Source: Luidia sarsii (Eukaryota; Echinodermata; Asteroidea; Paxillosida; Luidiidae). From it: a stretch of 64,000 nt of DNA. Under the pieces are notes generated by a model. It did no database searches, was not told the DNA's origin, and was given only the letters and a program-made list of their open reading frames with translations. Positions 13,946 to 23,700 of this stretch are shown piece after piece. The stretch's first letter is position 1; each line of letters opens with the position of its first letter. Where the stretch lies: assembly GCA_949987565.1 (NCBI GenBank), contig OX465104.1, positions 25,507,757-25,571,756 on the forward strand, written 5' to 3'. The translations under genes and the position numbers were made by a program.

Positions 13946-15160
13946 AAAACGTAGAAATTTGCCTTTCACTTAAAAAAAAAATGCACGTTACAAAATAAAA
14001 CATGTGATAAAAGCATATAGAAATCAATAATACACAGATTACACATACACATCTAATACAATTATCGAACTAAACCCACAGATACACCAGAAAGTCACAT
14101 AAAAGCATTAACATACGCAGATGCAACGTCTGTGGCAATAGGGTAAAAAAGGCTCAGCCATGATATATAGTCATCTACCGCTTGGAGTATCTATTGAAAA
14201 TGTGAATAGCGTTTGGGATGAACGACTGCCTAAACTGGAAGCGAATAGTCTGAGGGACATACAAGCGAACACCAGACCGACTGTAACACAAAGAAAGGTG
14301 CAGTGGCTGTGAGGAATGGTTTTATCCTTAGCACAAAAAAGGAAACAATTTGGTGGGAGCAAGATTAATTAAAGCTACAGCATCATTATGCTTCATCCAC
14401 AGCCTTTCCTGGCTCGGATGACCAGCATCATTCCGGTGGCCAAGTGATTGTATGCCCAGTACACTCATATCTGGTATTGTATGATTATGGAAATTGAAGT
14501 GATGCCCATCAGGGGCTATCCAGTCTTCTGCCTCCACTGTAAACCTACATACAGGCAATGTGTAGTGTTTCAGTTTTGCTGAACATCCACACATTCAGCT
14601 GTCACCCCTGACATTGCAAGACTAGTATAAAGTATCAAGTATATTCAAAATAATGATTCAGATTCATTCCACCACACACTGCCATTGGAAAGAAACCTGG
14701 TTGCAAGAGGACATAGCCTAGCTATCACCAAGTGCTCTTCCTTCACCAGACGTTTGGCATTTCAAGAGAAAGCCTCCAGCTCTAAGGTCCATTCCCAACT
14801 TAGTCACTTTTTACAATCCCTGTTTTCCCCTCTCTCACTTTGCAAAAACATCTTGGGAAAAACCATCACAGCCTCCTCATTAATTTGCTAACTGTAAATC
14901 CAGACTGGCAGGCTGGCGTTGACTTTCAGACAAAACTTGGGACATGTGGCCAGTTTGCCCTACTAGACAATTAGTTCTTAGCATGCTCAGTGCTTTGCAC
15001 AATTGTATATAAAGAGAACCGACATATGACGCTTAACCACCGCCGTTCAGCCATGCTGGTACCCCATAAAATTGTGTGGGTCTATACAAGGACGTGTTTT
15101 GTAAACCAGCGTAGGTTAGGCTTACGGCGCTACAGTTTGGGTTATGGTTACGGATAGAGT
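13946..15160. other. Repeat-rich spacer with no supported gene
   Basis: The region starts with an A-rich tract and AT-rich unique DNA. It contains one Penelope-like 3' remnant on the minus strand at about 14,390-14,485, described separately. Nothing else here supports a gene. Confidence 0.6.
14390..14485 (-). mobile_element. Penelope-like element, C-terminal coding remnant
   Basis: Read on the minus strand, this piece encodes MSVLGIQSLGHRND followed by a degenerate ERLWMKH. This is the same peptide start found in the better-preserved remnants at 17,795-17,925 and 33,555-33,695. It is frameshifted and lacks the final LRT..PHGLN portion. Confidence 0.5.
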
Positions 15161-15164
15161 TAGA

Positions 15165-15262
15165 GTTCGGGTTGGGTTAGCGTTACTAATAGAGTTAGGA
15201 TTAGGGTTAGGGTTAGGTTCAGAATTAGGGTTGTTAGGGTTAGGATTGCGATAAGGGTTATA
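15165..15262 (+). repeat. Interstitial telomere-like TTAGGG repeats
   Basis: Degenerate TTAGGG and TTAGGATTAGGG units are present, for example AGGATTAGGGTTAGGGTTAG near 15,197. They are interrupted by substitutions and short insertions. The tract is short and lies between dispersed repeats, so it is an internal block and not a chromosome end. Confidence 0.7.
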
Positions 15263-15295
15263 GATGTTTCGTGCTTGTGCCTGTAACTACCCGAG

Positions 15296-15328
15296 AAATG
15301 AATGAATGAATGAATGAATGAATGAATG
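15296..15328 (+). repeat. (GAAT)n microsatellite
   Basis: About eight uninterrupted copies of the tetranucleotide GAAT lie just downstream of the TTAGGG-like tract. Confidence 0.9.
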
Positions 15329-15423
15329 AGGGAGGCCTCAGCAAAACCTGGCTTCCCGCATGCGCACTTATAGCTTAGCCACCGTGGTTTAGTGTCATAC
15401 GTCGTGACGCTTATATGCCTCCA

Positions 15424-16630
15424 GAAAGACACAGGCATCTTAATTGGGTGAGATTCAAACCTGCAACCCCTGCTTGCTTGAGCACTGAGCTGCTTGAGGT
15501 CATGCTGTGGATTTAAATATCTAAGCAGCAGTTGGCTCTACTGGACTGTAACAATTGTCTGAGCAGAGGTTCCCCTAGCATTCTTGTCTTTCATAGAGTA
15601 CCAGTCAGCTTTCCTGGTGAACCAAAATTAGAATAAATTGAATAAGTCTAGTAGTGCATGGTGCACAAAAGAACAAATTTCAAAGGCCATGGTGGCCTAG
15701 AGATTGTGCAGTGGAGGAAAGTGCAGTGGAGGAAAGCCCTAAATAAAATAAGTGAGCATTATTTTGGAAGTCAATCGGCTAATTAATTGGCTGTTACAAG
15801 AAAACAAAGTACACAAATATTGATCAATCTTTGATCAGATGAATAAAATCCTCTACACTTGGCATTTCAAGAAAAAGCCCCCTGCACTAAGGTCCATCCC
15901 CAAATTTCTTTTGTCACGTCTTATCATCACTGTCTCCCCCTTGCAAAATAATCCAGGGAAAACCACTATATAGCCTCGTCAAATTACAAATGACACGGAC
16001 TCAAACTTTGACTCTTACTCGCCTTGCAAGATTTATGACTTCCATAAAACAAATTGGTCTTTTGGACACCCACATATGCTAAGACAACCACTCCTAGACT
16101 CCTTGACTATGCGATGGGGCCCTCCGAATCCGGCACCACTATTGTCCACATTTCAAATCAGTACAAAGACCCTTTTTGACACACGTTGCCACATAAATTG
16201 CAAGATTAGCAGCAGTAATTGTGCAATTGTGGGACCTTTACTGTCAGACTGTGGATGAAAGCACATTGTGTTTGCATGCCACACAGCCCAACGGTGGTCG
16301 GTCAGGCAATGGAATTCCCCCCACATTCTTGACTGTATGCTCCGTTGTGGCCAACCAACTCGAAGATTTGACAGCCTGGAGTGGAGGCTGGAGTCTGTGG
16401 TCAGGGATTGACAGCACCATACAGGCGCGCATAATCTCTTGACAAAAGCCACAATGATGTCCGAATTGTGCCAGGTTTTACTCTCTTGTACCCATAGTAT
16501 ACTCTTATTGATTTATTTCACAGAAATATAATTGTTCTGATTGTTTTAGTGAGATTTGAAAATGATGCATACCGGTAGTTCAAAAACCCTCGTATGGCGG
16601 TCATCGGCGCAGATAAACCCCCCGGCGCAA
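15424..16630 (+). repeat. Dispersed repeat, copy B of a 1.2-kb duplication
   Basis: It is a near copy of 11,870-13,080. Relative to copy A it has an extra segment near 15,985-16,075 and ends with GGCGCAAAGTGGTTAAAA. That end matches 36,590-36,606 (GGCGCGAAGTGGTTAAA) and so marks the right end of the embedded dispersed element. Confidence 0.88.
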
Positions 16631-16829
16631 AGTGGTTAAAACTTGCCCAGAGAATGATACAAAAAGAAACCACTGAGTTTTAGTGCTGCAGAGTAAAAAC
16701 AAATGTTCTAACTTTTGGCTGGCCAGTTGAACCAACTGTGGGGGCCACATAGGTTCAGGTTGGTTGATGTTGTTTTGAGTGGTCAATGCCCATTGTTTAT
16801 TAAAAAACCCTACTTTCCCAAATCCCACA

Positions 16830-17290
16830 GAATCTTATTGTCCTAGTGTAGGAATGTGTAGGATTGAGGGCACTTGGTCCTTGATGCATTGTAGGATTTT
16901 GCAGGATTGGGGGCATAAGGCGGTTTTGTCACTGTAGGAAAATGCAGGATACGGGATACTAGGCCCAATGTGATGGAGGATCATCTTGTAGGATTGGGGC
17001 TCCATGGGACAAACACCAAAATAGGATTTTTAAGAATTCGGGTCATGGGGTTATAAATTATATATTGTAATTGTAATGTTTATTAGCCACAGAAAAACAA
17101 AAAAAGTTTTTTGTCCTTTCAAAAATTTCAAAAAAATATTTTCAAAAATTAAGTGCAGGATTTTGCAGGATTCGGGAAGTGGCGCACATCCAACAATATT
17201 GCAGGATTGTGTAGGATTCGGGTCATATGGGACTTTTAACACTGAAGGATTGTAGGATCTTGCAGGATTTGGGTCATGAGCTAGAAAAAA
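16830..17290 (+). repeat. GCAGGATT-rich degenerate repeat
   Basis: The words TAGGATT, GCAGGATT and GGGTCATGGG or GGGTCATATGGG recur irregularly through about 450 bp. A related piece lies inverted at about 19,110-19,200 (CAATCCTGCAAATTCC and AGTGCCCTCAACCC). No reading frame of interest crosses it. Confidence 0.6.
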
Positions 17291-17794
17291 GGGGTGGGGA
17301 GTTAGGTTTTGTAAAGTAGCCCAGTTATAGGCCTAAAGCTATACTCTCCAATTTAATAAGTAATGGAGGAAGGGAATGGATTAAGGGTCAAAGTTAATCC
17401 TGCCAACCACCACTTGTCTTGGAGAAAAAGTAACTCTCATGTTATATGGCAATGAGTTTAGACAAACCGTCTCATGTTATATGGCAAGGCAAGATTTCAC
17501 TCATATGTACCCTCACTGTAAAAGTCTGGAAAAAACCTCCACAATAGACCACCTATTGTTATGAAGACAATAGCATGAAGCAAAGTATGAAGCAAAAATC
17601 TTTCCTATGGCAATGATTTTAAATCATAGAACCAGCCATATATTTGTTCACACCTCAGAAATATCTTACTTTTTTTAAAACCATTCCCATGCCACAACTA
17701 GTCCGAGTAGCTTGGACCCTTACAATCGCCCTTTATAAAAAATTTGAGGTTTCGCCCGACAACATTTTGTTTCTGACAATGACAATAGTCATTA

Positions 17795-18262
17795 TGAGTG
17801 TACTGGGCATAGAATCCCTTGGTCACCGTAGTAATGTTGTCCGTCTAAGCCGTGAGAAAATGTGGATGAAGCGTCTTCGGACTATTCAACCACATGGTCT
17901 CAACATCCAGGATGGTAATGACTAACACCATGCAGCTTTCTGATAATCCTTCTTTTGTGTTCACTCCTTCACACTTCTCTCTTTGATCTTTCCCTCTCTT
18001 CTCACTAATCCCTATACCCTACTCCTTGCCCTTCTCTTTGATCTTTCCCCCTCTTCTCACTAATTCCTACCCTACTCCTTGCCCTTCCCTTTGATCTCAC
18101 CCTACCAGCTTCACTCTTTGTCCTTTGTTTCTCATCCGTGTCCTATTAACTCTCTCCCCCCTTCCTTTGTGTACATGTATCTGTTTTGTCCTTGTCACTC
18201 TGCCTTTGAGAAAGGTCCTGCTAGGATCGAAAGGTCAGGCCCACTAAATTTTGAGAATGACA
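17795..18262 (+). mobile_element. Penelope-like element, 3' coding end and terminal segment
   Basis: The plus strand encodes MSVLGIESLGHR, then a REKMWMKRLRTIQPHGLN motif and a stop at 17,925. From family knowledge, an R..REKxWxxxLRTxxPxGLN ending is typical of the GIY-YIG endonuclease end of Penelope-like and related retroelements. After the stop there is a C/T-rich 3' region and, at about 18,200-18,262, GAGAAAGGTCCTGCTAGGAT followed by CGAAAGGTCAGG, the terminal motif found in fold-back copies elsewhere. The reverse transcriptase part is absent. A second, reverse-strand copy lies at 33,215-33,700. The Penelope assignment is by motif only. Confidence 0.55.
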
Positions 18263-20709
18263 ATAGTCAATACTTTTCACAATTCTTCTCACTTTGGTTC
18301 AAAACGCTCTAAACAATTGGTCTTACCTTTACAACTGCAACATTTCGATGGAAATTTTACCAAAAGCGGGTACGAACATGTGCTTTAGCTGTCATTCACT
18401 CATAGTATACGCTGGGGCATACGTGTTGAATAGGGCTAGTCCGAGTAACTTGGACCCGACAAGTCACCCTTTTTTATAGAAATTTGAAATTTGTATCAAT
18501 ATGTGTTCCAATTTTCACATATACACTCTGTCCTATTTAAGGGAAATAATAAGAGAACGTTTGCCCCGAAAACTCACCCACATCGTCTGTCGATGGTATC
18601 CGTCATTATCAACAGGTTTTTGAAAAGTTTTTTGAACATATTGGGAGGAAAAATACATTATGGGAACTTGGACCGCAACAAAACATGCACGCCGGCATCG
18701 GGAAAATGACGCCATGATTGGAAGAGAGCCATGGGCTTAATAACCCCTTAAACTAACTCACTGTATTAATGAGGGGTGAAACAGGGGGTTACCGTACCTG
18801 CTTGGTAGGTTTTGAGTCCGTGGTCCGGTGGAAACAAGCGTGCACGGCCGGGGCAGTTGGGCGGGCGAAAGCGACGAAGGGAGGGCAGGGGCCACTCGCT
18901 CTCGCACGGTGAAGGTGTGCGTACACTTTCCGTAAAAAGAGGTCCAACGTGGCAGCACTGTTTATGTTTCACGTGTTTTGGTCACGTGGGTGAAAAAGGT
19001 TTATTGAGAGGAGACTTGTCACCTTCGACCTTATCACGGCGAAGAAAAGGGAAGAAAAAACAACACCCATCTAGGCCTATCCTTCATTTTCTCCGATGAC
19101 AAAAGCTCTTTATGCCCACAATCCTGCAAATTCCTTAAATGCATCAACTACCAAGTGCCCTCAACCCTCCAATGTCCTAAAACTGTTTTGTAGGATTTGG
19201 GAAAGTTGGGATTTAAAGGCCCGATTTTAAAGGCCGGTTTACACAGGCGCGCGGTAACAGTAAGCGGGAATGTCGCGCGGTATTTTACTCTGAAGCGGAA
19301 ACACGCTTTTAGATTTATGTATATGACGTTTTCCTAAGACAATGAAGGAATCGAAAGCAAGAGGAAGAAGGTCTCTCCCTCTGATCCTGGTGAGAAGAAT
19401 TTGATGATTGATCAGCCCGCGCAGTCGCAGTGCGGTATCTTTGGAAAAAAAATCGTTGGGTTAATTCCTAAACCCAAAGGTTTAAAGGGATAACGCAACA
19501 TTGGTCGAGGTCAAAGAATAGCATCCAACGTTGTCTGATCCAACATTGTGCATGAAATGGCACACCTGTGAAAATTTCAGCTCAATCCGCCAACCGAGTC
19601 TCGAGAAAATAGTGAAAAACCGCTGCATTTGTTTCGCGAAAATGAAGCATTCGACGAATAGTTCCGAAAAAAATAATTTAAATCTCGGGGTGAGACGTAC
19701 ATTATTTCTTTACTATTTTCTCCAAAAATACAGACAGGAGATGGAGTCAGTTAACGTTAGGGTTGGACCAACACAAGTACCGCTTCGTTGGAAAACTGGG
19801 CGTGATGACACGGTGGTCCAAGGTGGCTGGTCATCTTGGTGTTCAGGCGTGCCCAGTAACCTCCTGATCCTGAGAGTCTATCGGTTCAAGACCGTGAAGA
19901 CGACCACGTACAATCTTCATAGGTGCCCTGAATCCTTAATCCTAGAATGGTCTTAAGTTAGGAAGAGTTTCGTGAAATCGACCACTGGGCTTACTTAGCC
20001 CTGGACATTTTTATTCTGCGCTAGATGATCTCGTCAAGACGTTCAACAAAATAGATTTCACAATCCCAGACAATGTGATATCCCTATCGCATGGGCCCCT
20101 ATATCTCAATGATATCTCTCGTAGCCCCTATTTCCAAATGCGATATCCCTATCTCATATCCCATATATCGGTAGCGTAAAGTAATGGATTTTTGAGCCGA
20201 AATGAATCATAATGTGACGTCAATTGCTTCTTTAGCCTACTATAATCATGAAACAAGTTCGGATTGGCAAGGTGATCATATGAATCATGACTTTTTGTGC
20301 ATAAGCAATATTTTGGCGGTTTTATTTTTTTAAGCAGTCTTTTGAAATTAACCCCTGGTTGGGGTTGTTTGTTGAAGTTCAAGCTTTGGAGGTTTTCCAA
20401 AGAGGAGTAACTTCTCCAAAACCGAAGCCAGCGGTGTCTAATGAAAGGTAGGAATCTGGTAGCGCGCATCAAGCCGAACGCACGGTGCGCGTTCAGCGTT
20501 CCTATCACAATAATAGGTGATGAAGTCGCGTAATCCAGTGTGCGTATGAAGATGTTTGCGTTCATAATTCTATACGCACTGTTGTATACACGCATTATTT
20601 CTTGTACAAAATCCTCTGACTATGTTGAAGTATTTCATACTGTAGTTTGTTTTTAGACAGGTTTGTGCTTATATTGTATTTCTATATTAATTGTTCAAAG
20701 CTGATAAAA
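18263..20709. other. Repeat-derived spacer upstream of the acidic-protein gene
   Basis: It contains a GC- and CpG-rich patch at 18,800-18,960, an inverted GCAGGATT piece near 19,110-19,200 and one copy of a dispersed repeat at about 19,485-19,690. That repeat has relatives at 42,164-42,420 and, reversed, at about 59,150-59,310. A 148-codon minus-strand open frame at 20,149-20,595 has no motif I recognise and no visible splice context, so it is not called as a gene. Confidence 0.5.
18800..18960 (-). promoter_or_regulatory. CpG-rich patch, possible promoter or first exon
   Basis: This short patch is far richer in G+C and CpG than its surroundings (GGCCGGGGCAG, GGGCGGGCGAAAGCGACG). On the minus strand it ends in a good splice donor, AAGCAG/GTACGG, near 18,797. 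It could be the untranslated first exon and promoter of a minus-strand transcript running left, or simply a GC-rich repeat. No coding partner was found. Confidence 0.25.
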
Positions 20710-20767
20710 ATGTCGAGTCAAGCCGTTGACATTTTTGCTCCTGATTGGATTTCTGATTCCGTTCAAG
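20710..20767 (+). CDS. Acidic-protein gene, exon 1 (start)
   Basis: The ATG is in the context AAAAATGTCG and opens a 19-codon frame ending CAA G/GTAGGC, a strong donor in phase 1. The split codon is completed as Val by exon 2. No in-frame upstream ATG is needed. Confidence 0.65.
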
Positions 20768-23700
20768 GTAGGCATCTACTTGGGAGGTTTGATTTAATCG
20801 GGCAGATTTAAATTTGTTGGGTTGGGTTTGGTTGGATTGGGTTGGATTGGGTTGGGATTGGGTTGGGTTAGGTAACGTAGAATTGGGTTGGTTTGGTTGG
20901 GTTGGGTTGGGGTAGGTTGGGCTGGATTGGGTTGAGTGTGGTGGGTTGGGTTGGTGGGTTTGGTTGGGTTGGGTTGGATGGGTTTGGTTTGGTTTGATTG
21001 GGCTGGATTGAGTTGAGTGTGGTGGGTTGGGTTGGGTTGGGTTGAGTTAGGTTGGGTTGGGTTGGGTTGGATTAGGTTGAGTGTGGTGGGTTGGGTTGGG
21101 TTGGGTTGGGTTGGGTTGAGTTAGGTTTGGTTGGGTTGGATTAGGTTGGATTGTGTTGGGTTGGGTTGAGTTGGGTTGGGTTGGGTTGGGTTGGGTTGGG
21201 TTGGGTTGGGTTGGGTTGGGTTGGGTTGGGTTGAGTTAGGTTTGGTTGGGTTGGATTAGGTTGGATTGTGTTGGGTTGGGTTGAGTTGGGTTGGGTTGAG
21301 TTGGGTTGGGTTGGGTTGGGTTGGGTTGGGTTGGGTTGAGTTAGGTTTGGTTGGGTTGGATTAGGTTGGATTGTGTTGGGTTGGGTTGAGTTGGGTTGGG
21401 GTGGGGTTGGATTGGAGTGTGGTGGGTTTGATTGGAGTGTGGTGGGTTGGGTTGTTTGGGTTGGGTTGGGTTGGACTGGGTCGGGATGGGTTAGGGTGGG
21501 TTGGGTTGGATTCCAGTGGGTTGAGTTGGGTTGGGGTTGGATTGGGTTGGATTGAATTAGGTTGGGTTGGTTGGGTTGGTTGGGATGGGTTGGGTTGGTT
21601 GGGATGGGTTGGGTTGGGTTGGGTTGGGTTGGGATGGGTTGGGTTGGGTTGGCTTGGGGTGGGTTGGGTTGGATTGAATTAGGTTGGGTTGGGTTGGGTT
21701 GGGTTGGGTTGGGTTGGGTTGGGATGGGTTGGGTTGGGTTGGGTTGGGATGGGTTAGGTTGGGTTGGCTTAGGGTGGGTGGGTTGGGTTGGATTCCAGTG
21801 GGTTGAGTTGGGTTGGGGTGGGGTTGGATTGGAGTGCGGTGGGGTGGGTTTGGTTGAGTCAGGTTGGGTCGGTGTGGAATGGGCTGAGTTGGAATGGATC
21901 ATTTTTGGGTCCCATTGCCCTGCCAATCTGTTTTCATTCCGTCCTCCCTCACACCCAGTCGCCGAATGCCCCCTGACCACGTACGCCGGTCGTCTGAGGC
22001 ACCAGCGGGCCTCGGAAAGCGGCGTGGGCCGGGCCACGACGGCCAGACGCCGGGACGAAAACTTGCTGAAGAAGACCTCACCCCGGTCCACACGCAATAG
22101 GACCCAGAAGGCCGCGCATCCCTATCGAAGAGGTATACATACAATGCATCATTTATAACCCCATCCCATTATCCTGATGAGAGAGGGAGCATTATACGCG
22201 AATTTGAAGGCTTGTTGGCTTGAGTACAGAGTACAGATTTATTACAGAGTACAAAGTAGAGAGTTTTCACCAAGAAACTGGGGCCAAACGCTTGTTTCTA
22301 ATTATCTGTGATATTCTAACGGGTAAGAGAAATGTGATCGAAGCCTAAGCCAGAGCCCAAGCTTTCATCTCGTAAACAGCCATAGGCCAATACAGGCTCT
22401 AACCCTCGTCCCTTTGATAGAGATCTATAAAGGGACTCTATTGTTAGTATCAATCCTTTATCAATGTCCAGAGAGCCAGCACTCGGCAGACAATACTCCC
22501 CCGTCCAAAGTATTCTCCACTGGTCGCTATGACGACGCCGGCAGAATCGCCGGAGGTCAAAGACTGGAGACCGAGCCGTGGTGCGACGCACCTCCGCACA
22601 GTTGGAATGCACGGGAGGAGGGGAAAGGCACTGAGGCGGGAACCACACCACCTCCAAACGAAACAAGCAAGATGAAGAATCAGAAAAAGAGTGCGTCTTT
22701 TTTTCTCTCAATTCGATCGCTGATAATCACCTCGTATACCGCGAAAGCGTCGGATAACCAACTTCTAATCTTTTCACCCGAGGAGAGTCGACAGAGAAAA
22801 GATTTTTAGAAGTGGTGGAAAATATTAAAGTTAATATTTCGAATGAAAACTATATCGCAAAATAAGTGGAAAGGGTGATCAAAGTCAGGCGATGTGTCGT
22901 TGCTGGTGGCGACGTTTCGGTTGCTAACTGCTGACCTTCATCAGGCAACTGGTTAGCAGTTAGCAACCCAAACGTCGCCACCAGCAACGACACATCGCGT
23001 GACTTTGATCACCCTTTCCACTTATCTGCACCATCGCGATGAACAACCCCTTCATTTCTATTATATCGCAAAACATATTCAAACCTGACAGTTAGTGAGG
23101 TAAATCTGAACAGTACATTGAAACTGATTATGAAACCCAGTCACATCATAGTCCAGTCACATCATAGTCCAGTCACATCATAGTCCAGTCACATCATAGT
23201 CCAGTCACATCATAGTCCAGTCACATCATAGTCCAGTCACATCATAGTCCAGTCACATCATAGTCCAGGCACATCATAGTCCAGTCACATCATAGTCCAG
23301 TCACATCATAGTCCAGTCACATCATAGTCCAGTCACATCATAGTCCAGTCACATCATAGTCCAGTCACATCATAGTCCAGTCACATCATAGTCCAGTCAC
23401 ATCATAGTCCAGTCACATCATAGTCCAGTCACATCATAGTCCAGTCACATCATAGTCCAGTCACATCTTAGTCCAGTCACATCATAGTCCAGTCACATCA
23501 TAGTCCAGTCACATCATAGTCCAGTCACATCATAGTCCAGTCACATCATAGTCCAGTCACATCATAGTCCAGTCACATCATAGTCCAGGCACATCATAGT
23601 CCAGGCACATCATAGTCCAGTCACATCATAGTCCAGTCACATCATAGTCCAGTCACATCATAGTCCAGTCACATCATAGTCCAGTCACATCATAGTCCAG

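Noticed and set aside
15165..15262. Chromosome end
   Set aside because: The TTAGGG-like tract is short, degenerate and flanked on both sides by tens of kilobases of sequence.
19531..19956. 141-codon plus-strand frame
   Set aside because: Its first half is the dispersed MITE-related repeat shared with 42.2 and 59.2 kb, and the rest has no family features.
20149..20595. 148-codon minus-strand open frame upstream of the acidic-protein gene
   Set aside because: It has no recognisable motif, signal or splice context and lies among repeat-derived DNA. Chance openness is not excluded.
21141..22097. A 318-codon minus-strand frame rich in Asn/Pro/Thr/Gln, and Trp/Gly/Val-rich plus-strand frames
   Set aside because: They are simple-sequence translation of the (GGGTT)n block. 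The end of the region is instead explained by exon 2 of the plus-strand gene.
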